A stretch of DNA of 64,000 bases from Calliopsis andreniformis (Eukaryota > Arthropoda > Insecta > Hymenoptera > Andrenidae): the NCBI RefSeq assembly GCF_051401765.1, contig NC_135066.1:21207501-21271500 (forward strand). Direction: 5' to 3'. The notes beneath the pieces are model-generated. The model worked only from the letters and a program-made list of their open reading frames with translations, ran no database searches and was not told where the DNA came from. Shown here one piece after another: positions 34,441-44,030 of the stretch (position 1 is the first letter of the stretch; every line of letters starts with the position of its first letter). The position numbers were made by a program, and so were the translations under genes.

Positions 34441-35626
34441 GGACTTGAGGCGTTTAATTTACACAGCGGTTACGACAAATACTCAACATTTTTCGAAGAA
34501 ATCAAGCGAAGGAATGATATTACGTCAGCAGTAGTGGTTTTGCACAAAGATCATTTCGACGGAAATTGAAAAGGTCACGCTCCAACTATTTGCCAGCTTT
34601 GTGACCGTTCTTTTAAAATTTCCGTTCCCATTGTTTGTTTTCGAACGATTTCGGAATATACGTGATATCTCGCATACGTGTAGAGAAATAATCGGGAAAC
34701 ACTTTACATAAGACTAAGTGTCTTGGTACACTGTCACATAGTACAGTTAAAAGAAGCTCTCGAGTTGCTGTAATGAGTTTACACGGAGCTACTGTTATAA
34801 ATTGGAAATATATCTACTTTTTTTTCCTTCGTGTGGAATGACCCGTACCTGGTTTTGGAGCATTAACAAAGATTAATGTTTTACGCAAACTAAACGTTTA
34901 TTATCTGGAACTTTCTATGTGTACCTAGAATAGTGTTCAAACAGTTCCCAGCTGCATAAATTTCCCAACTGAAATTGATACAAAAGTTCATGACTTACGA
35001 AGCGAGCGAAAGGTGTATGTTCATAAATGGGCAGAAGTCTTCTAAAAATACGTACCTCAGCTTTAATGTCAGTTCTCACTTATCCGTAACAGACAAGTTA
35101 TTTTAAACGTTCGCAATTCTTCATTTTTCACATTCAATATCATTTCATTGACAAAGATGCCAGCGAATGGTCCATTTTTCACATAATTCTTCATAAAAAT
35201 TCCTCTCAGAAAAATTTCAAATATATTTCTACACTCTAATCAACGCAGTAACTTTCAAAACGCGTCGTCCCAAGCAAAACGAAATACTTCATTGAAATAG
35301 CGGCGCGAAAGCTTTAACGAATTTGAGTTGGCAGTGTTTCGTGCGCAATTTGACGCTTTACACATGGATTAACGCTACTTAAAGCATCGCTAAGCTAGCT
35401 TCTGGCACGAAATTCGACGTGATACACCAAAAAATTTGCTCCGTCACGCGTGGAATCATGTTTAAGCCCGAACACCGTGTCCTTTCATTGACCTAGGTGA
35501 GATTCAAGTAAGCTGATTAACATTGTTAATTAAGTTCGGTCGTCAAACAATGGCAGGTTGCACGCAATGTCAAATTTAGGATATGGCTCGGGTGTCTGTT
35601 AATCAGCATACCGTGTCTGCTCTTCT
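34441..35626. other. Moderately GC-rich single-copy DNA without a recognisable gene
   Basis: It is less AT-rich than the flanks, with no transposon ends, no tandem structure and no long ORF. It has the look of intronic or intergenic sequence under some constraint, but nothing specific can be named. Confidence 0.3.
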
Positions 35627-35685
35627 TTGCTGCTCACGGAAAATGTTGAATTAGCATTCGTTGCGGTTGGAATAATTAAGGCGAC

Positions 35686-35871
35686 TCATTGTGTGCAAGA
35701 ATATTTCATTGCCGTTTTCTCCACTCTTTTGTCTAGCCTCTTCTGCCAGCTTCTTTGTTTGGCTTTCTGCTCTGTGCAGGTAATGCATTCTCCGCGGCAT
35801 TGTTTTATTTGCTCTTTGCTGAAGCACGCCTCTAGACGCTTTTTTCGTGAGTCTGATAAACTAGGCCACAT
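35686..35871 (-). CDS. Cysteine-rich coding fragment, unidentified (possible vitellogenin-like tail)
   Basis: The 61-codon minus-strand frame begins MWPSLSDSRKKRLEACFSKE and goes on QIKQCRGECITCTEQ, then a Lys/Arg-rich stretch KAKQRSWQKRLDKRVEKTAM, ending KYSCTQ-stop. The spacing A-C-F-S-K-x5-C-x3-C with a downstream Y/F-x-C loosely recalls the extreme C-terminus of insect vitellogenins, but that match is by memory of spacing only. No signal peptide and no further exon were found. An 84-codon plus-strand ORF (35,627-35,881) covers the same bases and cannot be excluded as the real frame; it is Cys- and Leu-rich. It could equally be a chance ORF or a decayed exon. Confidence 0.25.
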   Translation of the reverse strand: MWPSLSDSRKKRLEACFSKEQIKQCRGECITCTEQKAKQRSWQKRLDKRVEKTAMKYSCTQ

Positions 35872-36009
35872 GAGACCGTAGGTGTTTTATGCTACTGAAT
35901 ATGTACTGATCAACCTAACACTTCTTTACAAGTCGATTGGTGTGATTACTGTTAAGGTGCACTGATGTACCTATACCAACTTAATCTGTTATTAATCAAA
36001 ACTATTGCC

Positions 36010-36210
36010 TGTATTTCGAAAGAAAATCGCTGATGGCCGAGGCCTCTAACTTGCAATGTTGTCGGTTTCTTGACTTGTGAGTGGTACTTCTCCCACGCGG
36101 CACGCGCCCTTCCCAATGGGTCCTAACGAATTACTTACAACTGTTTAGTTATGGGACTTAACCTATTTTCTGTCTTTGTCTAGCGTCTATTATTGTCTCT
36201 TTTCCGCAAG
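36010..36210 (-). repeat. Dispersed repeat family E, copy 2 (inverted)
   Basis: Reverse-complemented, it contains AGACAAAGACAGAAAATAGG, TAGGACCCATTGGGAAGGGC and GTGCCGCGTGGGAGAAGTAC, close matches to copy 1 at 17.6 kb. With copy 3 it forms an inverted pair about 0.9 kb apart. Confidence 0.7.
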
Positions 36211-37094
36211 TGCCCCCAACCTCCATTTTATGACCGCTGAGAAAAGTGTCGAATTCTATTCGTAATTTAGGAAAACCCGTTTCGCACGGAAGAAATGATG
36301 GACAACTCGAAGAATGTCTTTTCATGAGGCAGTTCAAGTTATGCTATTCTGTGCAATGAAAACACATATACATACTGCAAATATTTGTATATAACAATCA
36401 CTTAAATAATGCTTAAGTATTAAATTAATATAAATAACACACCGTTAGTGGTATGGTACTTTGTTTCAAAAATAAAAAAGAAACTACAGAAAATAAATGG
36501 TAAATAAGAAAATGATATGAAAGTAGATGAATCCCTGAAATAGGGAGAAACTGTAAACTATGTAGATTTAAATAACTATTGCTTAAAACAAGTTTATTTT
36601 TATCACATACAATAGTATAATATGCACTAAACTCATGTGACTGCGTATAATATTGCATCCTGATCAGAATTTCTTGTATTTGTCGAAAAAGTGACTAATA
36701 GTTATACAGTGTGATTTTCCAGAGTTGAGCCCTGAGCATGCCAAGCGACCGGCACATGGTACGGCAGGGTCTCAACGCTGGATGCATATTTCAAGCAACG
36801 TTGTCAGATTGTGTAGCCGATCGGATCTCTCTATCTTTAGGAGCAAGTGTGTCTTTCTTAGTGATTCGATAAAGCAGGTACCTTCATCTACAGAACACCT
36901 CATGCAAAATTAATTACTTTCTGCGTATTCTTTCATCAATCTAAGGGATTTTGATACTGATTTAACGTTATACGTGTCTGAAAAAAATTACGAGGTAGTT
37001 CAAAACACTGTTTAACCTGTTTTGAGTTTGAGTCAGATGATCCCGAGTTGACCGCCATTTTTTCTGTTCGGTACGATCCTCTCTAAATTGCCAA
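36211..37094. other. Spacer between two inverted family E copies
   Basis: Mostly AT-rich. A 62-codon plus-strand ORF at 36,725-36,913 lies in a short GC-richer patch (36,720-36,900) and ends near CAG-GTACCT, a possible splice donor at 36,879; there is no recognisable product. The 77-codon minus-strand ORF at 36,425-36,658 has a random-like composition. Confidence 0.35.
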
Positions 37095-37285
37095 TTGCCA
37101 ATGATAGGGAATAAGGAAGGAACTATGAGAACCCATGACTAAGTATTCGTAGATAATTCGTTAAGACCCAATGAGTAGGCCGTGCGTTGCGTAGAAAAAG
37201 CACCATTCACGAGTTAGAGGAGCGATAATATCATAAGTTAGAGGACCACCAGAGCTCAACTCTAGAAAATCGGACTGCAACTATA
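37095..37285 (+). repeat. Dispersed repeat family E, copy 3 (diverged)
   Basis: GTTAAGACCCAATGAGTAGG, GCACCATTCACGAGTTAGAG and ATATCATAAGTTAGAGGACC correspond to the central and right parts of copies 1 and 2. The first third is barely recognisable. Confidence 0.6.
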
Positions 37286-37836
37286 TTCTTGTTAACATGC
37301 CATTAGCTCTGCATCTCTTCAAGATTTTGAATTTGCCGGCTTTAAAACCATCAAGAATGTTAGGGTCCTTAGTAGACAGGACTACTACATTAATTCACTT
37401 TTTACAAATATCGCAATCATAGTCATAAAAGACCCAAACAGCAAGAAACATTACATTTGCGTGTCACTTGCGTATAAGTATAAGATGAATCAACAAAAAT
37501 GATACTGTCATATTCATGTTTACATTAAAACCAAATGACAAACGCGTCATGTAATCACAAATAGGTAAGCACAATAATTATGTAACGAATTAACTAATGT
37601 TATAGACTAACCATCTGTCAATAGACTGTTATTGCACCGACGCTCCCCGAAATTATGCAGCTGTTCATACAATCGTGTTAAATGGGTACAAGACAGTCAT
37701 TTCACGTTTGACGTGTAAACAGGCTTACAGAGGGAGCCTTAATACGTAAACAGCAGAGACTCTGGTTACATTAGCAATGTTCAGCATACGTACTATATGT
37801 TTCTGACTGCGCTCGACAGAATCACGTTAACGATGA
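37286..37836. other. DNA without a recognisable gene
   Basis: Nothing was recognised apart from a mild rise in GC toward 37,620-37,836, just before the longest ORF of the window. Confidence 0.45.
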
Positions 37837-38316
37837 AATCTGATTAACAAACGGCGACGCGTTTTGGTCAGAGATAACACTTTAGCGAAATTCACATCTG
37901 CGAGTTACTTGCAACTTCCACTCCCGCTTCCCGGGGACAAGGAAATTGTCGGAAGAAAATCTGAGCCGTCAGGTAGAACGAACAACGGAAGTGTACGTTT
38001 ATGGAAATGGAACGTGAAACGAGGCCTGGAATTGACTTCAATTCAATTTTCACCGACGACCTCACGAGATTCGTCTAGTGCCATGAAAGTCCTTGCGAAG
38101 AAAGAAAATATGAAACGTAAATTAAAGGAGTTTTGGAGAATTGTCCGAATTAGTGTTCCTATTTTTGAAAACTTTGTGAGATTGTTGGAAAAAGTTAAAA
38201 GCGAAAACGATGAAGGAGAACATTTTTTTTATATTCTTAAATTATATTATATTAACTTCTACAACGCAGTCCGTGTCTACCCAATTAGTATGTATACAGA
38301 AATATTACTTTCGTAA
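37837..38316 (+). CDS. Longest open frame of the window, unidentified
   Basis: An open frame of about 160 codons runs from just after a stop at 37,834 to 38,316. There is no ATG in its first part; the first is at 38,083 (MKVLAKKENMKRKLKEFWRI), so a conventional start would give only about 78 residues. The N-terminal half includes LQLPLPLPGDKEIVGRKSEP and a Ser/Thr-rich stretch. The C-terminal half is charged, then hydrophobic and aromatic (FFYILKLYYINFYNAVRVYP), as AT-rich random sequence often is. A TCAG-GTAGAA at 37,969 could be a splice donor, so only the first part may be an exon. No domain is recognised, and no TIR or repeat overlaps. Whether it is a gene is undecided. Confidence 0.25.
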   Translation, partial: NLINKRRRVLVRDNTLAKFTSASYLQLPLPLPGDKEIVGRKSEPSGRTNNGSVRLWKWNVKRGLELTSIQFSPTTSRDSSSAMKVLAKKENMKRKLKEFWRIVRISVPIFENFVRLLEKVKSENDEGEHFFYILKLYYINFYNAVRVYPISMYTEILLS

Positions 38317-39034
38317 CTGGAACATTATGCAATCAATGGTCAATTGTCCCTGCCTGCCTAAATTATTATTAAATACGTGAATAATCATTATAATTGCAAA
38401 ATAGCAATTAAATAATGGTATACAATTATTCATAAATTTGTTCACGAATTAAATTCCAATAGCCAAATACATTCTATTTTTTGTATTACAATTGAAAGAA
38501 ATGGCCAAAAACTGAAAACAACTAAGAATGAGGAACGCAAAGAAAGAAGTTGGGCCATAATGCTTTTCATAATTAACTAATGTTTTGAATGCATCTGAAA
38601 GAGTCACTATATCAAACAATTGAACGAGCAGCTGACTAATTGAAGGACTTTAAACAACCAGGAACTAAAATATTCCCAGAAACTCCTTGCTTATCCACGT
38701 GACCTTCTAATTGAAAATTCCTCCATTACTTATTCAATTTATCCAAGAACTAGATTTGTATGCAAACTCTGTTCTGCTGCAGCCGTATAGGTTTTAGGGA
38801 TGATTGTACGTAAGAAAATGGATCAAAGATGTAGGATAAAATTCTCAACTAGGGTAACTCAAGATACTTAACCTACCCCTCCCACTACTTGCATTGTGAG
38901 AGGCTATTAAAATTAAAGCTTTACAAAATATGAAGCTGTTTTGAAATTGTAACACGTAACTATAGTTTTTCGAATATATCGAACATCTGAATATTTTAAA
39001 ATTACAATAACTCATAAGTTCGTTTACAAAAATG
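38317..39034. other. AT-rich DNA without a recognisable gene
   Basis: No recognisable content; the minus-strand ORF at 38,845-39,069 has no domain. Confidence 0.5.
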
Positions 39035-39290
39035 TTAAAAAATTTGGTCGAAGGTATCCTTCTGACCAAAGAACATTATATTATGTAATATTATCATCGC
39101 AGGATACAATTCGCGGACAGCTTCCTCGGTAATATTCATAGAATAGGAAGGGTTGTTTGAAACTGGCGCGTTCTGAATGCAAAAGTCCTGACGTTCTTCC
39201 TGTATTACTGTTGTCACCAAGCTGGATTCTTGGTTGGATGTTGGAACAGGGGCTAGGTCCTGTTGGGCTGGATTTGGTATTGCCCATTTT
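39035..39290 (-). other. Two overlapping minus-strand frames, unidentified
   Basis: One frame starts MGNTKSSPTGPSPCSNIQ (39,287-39,081). The other has a longer coherent look, SLVTTVIQEERQDFCIQNAP then VSNNPSYSMNITEEAVRELY and PAMIILHNIMF (39,220-39,035, open for some codons further upstream). The second has a protein-like composition and could be a remnant exon or retroelement piece, but no family was recognised. A further 69-codon frame at 39,368-39,577 on the same strand is also unrecognised. Confidence 0.2.
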
Positions 39291-39699
39291 ATTTTAATCT
39301 AATCTAGAGCGAAATTCCTTGCAATCAAGACAAGCAAATGAAACCTTATGGATCCATCTCACTGATTCTAGTAAAAGATGAAGACTAAATTGTCCTCGCT
39401 TGAACGCTTGGTTGTGGTAGCTATGTGGGAGTGAATAGATATATTTAGATGAAGGAATATAACTAAAAGCTCGAGGTATCGAGGTCCCCAGGCCGAAGCA
39501 ACATTAAATGTCATGGTGAAATGTCCAGCTGTCATTATCACAGCGCAGTCGCGCCGACACGTTAGACAGCGACCCATAGAGTCCCAAATATGTAGTTAAG
39601 ATTCAGGTCTTTTTATAAAAAATTACTTTCTTTTATAAAACAAAAGTACATTTTCAACTTCAGAGGTGTGAGGGAGTGTGCATAGCGAAAAAGATGATT

Positions 39700-40160
39700 C
39701 TAAATCTATAAGAATAAATCGAAGATGTAGGTAACATCCTCCAAAGTTTTATTGAACGATGACTATCGAAGAATGGATTCTCCTTAGCCTGAACAGATTG
39801 GATTTCTCTTTTACGCCTTGGCACGACGTCACGGAAAAGAATAAGATTACCTTCGAAGGATTGCTGATAAGATCGTCACGAACCATTTAGACTTGCCCTT
39901 GCAAAGAAGTCGAACGAGTAGAGGGGAAAAAATACTAATGGAAAGAAAGAAGATTATCTGACAAAGAAATCGATTCGTAGCTGATCATATTTACAGCGAT
40001 CACTAAAGCCCGTTTCCCCTATATTTGATTTCCTGCACGCGAGTGAGGAGGAAATTGATTCGAACGATGTACTGCCATCGTTTTTGCGTTTCGAAGGTAG
40101 ACGCGGGAAACGAATTTATCGTCGACAAGAAAGACGAATTAAGCACTCAATTATAAATAT
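39700..40160. other. GC-richer conserved-looking block
   Basis: An even, complex sequence with many CG dinucleotides (for example AAGGTAGACGCGGGAAACGA) and no ORF of note, repeat or transposon end. It looks like a conserved non-coding element, but that cannot be shown without a comparison. Confidence 0.25.
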
Positions 40161-40980
40161 TAGCACTGGAAGCTGTATTTGTTTCTAGATAATTGAATTT
40201 GTTGCCAGTTAATTAACAAAATGATACTGACAATGAGATTATTAAACTAATGTAATGGGTCAAAGAGTTTATTGATTTATTGTTATTATTTGCAAAAATT
40301 TCGAAATTGAGTAGTTATCGATTTGAAGACTTTTGAAGCTTTCTCGCGTATTGAAATACAGAATATTATACCTATAGTTTTTTCCCTGGCCGGTAAAAAA
40401 AGACATTCATGCATACATCATGGCAAAAATAAGCAATAATGGTATACTTTCTTCACTCCAAGTGAAGTTACAAGTTGCTCGCAATTTTCTACCTTGTAAC
40501 TTCATCCCCTAAAATCTCGCTTTCTATTTTGTTTTTTTTTTTTCTCTTCTTCTGTATTCTGCACCTAATAGTTGTCCTATTTATCTACATTTTTTCTCTC
40601 GATTTGAGAATCCACTAAAAAGTACTCAGAGAATAGAAAATTGTGCAAAATCTATGGCAAATTTAAAAAAATGTAATATATGGTTAGACATTTACCTATG
40701 CACAAGTTTGCCTATTTAATTTCATTTAAAACAAAAACTCTGCAAAAATTTTGATTTATATGAATGCATTACAGGTTTTACAAAATTATTTAAAATGTCG
40801 AGAAAAAAGCGAAAGCAATATGTAATTATCAACAAAATCTACACACTTTTTTGTCAGAAATTGTACATGTAGTTGATGAAAATATCGTAAAAGTGACTGT
40901 TCATATTCTACACATATGTTAGCCACGTGTATTCTACTTGCGAAACGATCGATCAATCAATGCTGCTAAATAATAGTCAA
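40161..40980. other. AT-rich DNA without a recognisable gene
   Basis: Contains a T-run (40,531-40,542) and nothing else recognisable. Confidence 0.5.
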
Positions 40981-40983
40981 TGA

Positions 40984-41125
40984 GTAGGGGACGAAACCTA
41001 CATGAGGGAATGGTATCCGTGCCTAATGAATATTGATCTCCAAAGGTGGCAATTTGACCTGATAGAAGAAACTAGAATTTTAGTCCCTGGCGAACGTAAT
41101 AGGTCAGACTCATCGGCCGACACGT
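40984..41125 (+). other. Possible internal exon with a strong splice donor
   Basis: From after a stop at 40,981 the frame reads VGDETYMREWYPCLMNIDLQ, RWQFDLIEETRILVPGERNR and SDSSADT. It runs directly into GTAAGTAAG (41,126), an excellent 5' splice site, so the exon would end in GACAC. The acceptor would be the AG at about 40,986-40,987, but the tract before it is not pyrimidine-rich. The composition (three Trp or Tyr-rich segments, balanced charge) is more protein-like than the surrounding AT-rich DNA. There is no known domain. One GTAAGT next to an open frame can arise by chance, so this is only a candidate. Confidence 0.25.
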
Positions 41126-41129
41126 AAGT

Positions 41130-42076
41130 AAGATAAATGATCCCCTAATGTCTGTATCCCGCTACTGCTGCAAATGAGCTGATATAAGCTGGAATAAGTC
41201 CGGTTCCCTTCGAATTACTTTGTCAAAATAGAGACACCTGCTCGACATGAAATCACCACAAATTATTAAGTCCAACTAATTAACTGATTGCCTGTTACGA
41301 TACCTAAATAGAGATAAAATAAAATCTTCTTTAATTTATGTTCTCAATACTAATAACCTCTATAAGTTGTATAAAATGTTCAAAAATATGTGTATCTTAA
41401 TACTTCCTCATACTACCTTTTGTAGATATTTGTAATTACTTAAGTACGTCTCAATATTCACCTTTCAATATTCAATATAAAATCAAACTCTTATGTCACT
41501 AATATTAAAATACACTGTTTGCAAGTGAGCATCATTAGCACAAAATAAACGCTTATCAGGTGCTCCTTTTACTGTACATTTATAAAATCGGACGATATTG
41601 CAGACATATTAGAATAATAATGAAATTATCAATCTGCATATGAAAAACAAAAAAAAGTGTGTATTTTACTGTTATTACAATTTGTTAGTTTATCATGCTG
41701 GCTTAAAGATCTGAGTGGGTGATTCACAAATGAAAATAAAATAAAATAATTACTACAGTTTTCAATACGCAAGATTTATCTTTCCTTATTAGCACTTAGG
41801 CTTCAATGCCAAAACTGAAGTAGTTTATAAACCTTACTCACTGTCTCGAACAAAAAAACGGATTTAAACAGAAAACTCACATAGTTGACAAGTTCTTAAC
41901 AAACACTTAATTACTATAAGAAAAAGAACTTAATTGTTATAAGATTGTAATACTATTTTTTTTTCTTTGAAAAGTGCTAAGTTTAGATACATATGTTAAT
42001 ACTTACAATGAAATTTCCCGAGGTTAGTTTGCCGTTGCTATCCCTATCACTTCTTGGAAGTGACTTTGCTAAGTGT
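41130..42076. other. AT-rich DNA without a recognisable gene
   Basis: Nothing was recognised. Confidence 0.5.
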
Positions 42077-42084
42077 CTTCAGCG

Positions 42085-44022
42085 TAGGGCAAACTCGAAT
42101 ATCCGAGCAGCTCGAAATCCAAACCGAGCCGAGTACTCGGTTTCCGGGTCAAGCCGAGTACTCGAAGGAAGCCAGCAGCTCAAAAGAAACGAGCGCCTCG
42201 GATAGAACTGTGGAGTTCGAATGCAGTTCGAGTTGCTCAAACAAAACAAGTAATTATATATATGTTTTCTGTACAGATGCGTATTATCCAACAGTTCGCT
42301 ATTTTTTTCTGGACATAACAATTATAACGTAAACTTTACAGCTTGTATAGTTTATATTGGGAAAAGTTATGGAATAGCAATTATTTTATCCACTAATACT
42401 AATATAATAATGTAACGAGATAGTATTGGCGTGTAAATAGTAATATAGTGAACTAGTGTAAAGTCGCGCGGCGATGCGACGCGACGATGTGACAATCCAG
42501 GTAAAAAATCCAAATTCATTCCTTCCTAGAGGAAGACGTCAGTACGCACGGCACCTCTAGGTTTCTGCAACCCAAAACCGTACAAGCAGACGTAGAGACG
42601 GCTCTTGTGCGATTTCCCTTCCATAAGCAACCTATCCCCAATCAAAATCGAGATCATACTTGTCGCGTCGCGGACGTTCTTTTACCTGGAAAAAGCGAAA
42701 GTATAAAAAATATTCTTTTCTGAATCGAACTCATTAAAATTAAGTGATTTGTGTACCACCAAGTGTAAAATGTTTGTTTAGGGATTTCTGTTTCTGTTTC
42801 TGGTTCTGTTCCTTTTTAATAAACTGAGTTGAAAAGTATTTACAATAATATATAATAATATAAGAATAAGTAGGCCGAAATTTTTATCATCACGTACATA
42901 TTTCATATGTTAATACTCATGTATGTTAATTCCATGTGTTAGATCATTTATTCTTCGATTGAACCTATTTTAAATAAAAAAAAAAAAACGATAAACTAAA
43001 AAAATTGTACCATTTGAAAGATAATTTCATTTTCTTGGCATATAATTCCTCCTTAAAATCTTTCTTCAATAATACAAATGAAAACTAAAATCTAATTTTA
43101 TGTTTAATCATTAAAGAAAATTTTAATAAAAAAAGTAAGCTTTGAGAAAAACCCATATAAAATTTTTAATAAAGTTTCAAAATGCTTATAGCCTAAAATA
43201 CTATGGATTATAATTTCGTTATTTCTCTAAATGTGACTAAAGAATTTGTAGCGCCAATTTTTAACACACTGTACTATTGATTTATGTAAAAAAATAAAAC
43301 TAGATTTTTTAGTCCAGGTAGATCAGGATCCCCCCCCCCCCCCCCCCCCCCTTTACTCATTCGTATCCTCTGAAATGATCGTGTAGGCTTTTTCTCTATG
43401 TCTTTAATTTCCTAATTAAGCTATGCAAAAAATGATTTAAACACATTCCATTTCTTACTTTACGTTCCCTTACATTCTTCTACAAATACTCTTCACTCTC
43501 ACATACGTACATCTTACATTTTTCCACTTACGCTGCTTCCCACAATAACACCTCGATTGATTGTCTTTGTTAACCAAAACATAACAAGTAAGTACAACGC
43601 TACGATGCAAGCAGAAAAAGACAGTAAAGTAAAATAAAAAAATGTACTTGAGTCTGTTTATACAGACAAAACTATAAAAAAATCTTTTTTATAGATAACA
43701 CATACTTGTTTCGTTACATCGGAACAAAAAACATTTAGTGGAGAAAGTAATTGCTATTCCATAAATTTTTCCAATATAGGCTATATAAGCTGTAGAGTTT
43801 ACGTTATAGTTATTATGTCCATAAAAAAGTAACAGACTGCTTCATAATACGAATGTGTACAGAAAACATGTACGACATACTTGTCTCGTTCGAACAATTC
43901 AAACTACATTCGAACTGCTCGGTTCTATCCGATTCGCTCATTTCTTTCGAGCACTCGGCTTTGTTCGGTTGTACGAACCGAGTAAAGCTCAACTTGTTTT
44001 TCCGTGTTTTTTGACATCCCTA
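42085..44022. mobile_element. hAT-type nonautonomous element with about 330-bp TIRs
   Basis: The left arm begins TAGGGCAAACTCG; the right end, reverse-complemented, begins TAGGGATGTCAAAAAACAC. The arms match for about 330 bp, with pairs CCGAGTACTCG/CCGAGTGCTCG, ATCGGATAGAACCGAG at right against CTCGGATAGAACTGTG at left, and TATGGAATAGCAATTA. An 8-bp flanking duplication, CTTCAGCG (42,077-42,084) and CTTCAGCA (44,023-44,030), one mismatch, is the hAT hallmark. The interior holds a GC-rich patch (42,455-42,700) and a C homopolymer, but no hAT transposase. ORFs at 41,993-42,332 and 43,855-44,136 fall in the arms and are artefacts. Confidence 0.85.
43330..43351. repeat. C homopolymer, 22 bases
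   Basis: An uninterrupted run of 22 C inside the hAT-type element, the only long G/C homopolymer in the window. Its length may not be reliable, because such runs are commonly miscounted. Confidence 0.9.
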
Positions 44023-44030
44023 CTTCAGCA

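Noticed and set aside
41993..42332. ORFs rich in Glu, Ser and Arg as small genes.
   Set aside because: They read the left arm of the hAT-type element.
42411..42844. Possible solo LTR inside the hAT-type element (TGTAACGA...TTTACA with ATAA flanks, a TATA-like site and AATAAA).
   Set aside because: The supposed start, TGTAACGA, is also present in the inverted right arm of the hAT-type element, so it belongs to the TIR. The ATAA duplication lies in low-complexity sequence.
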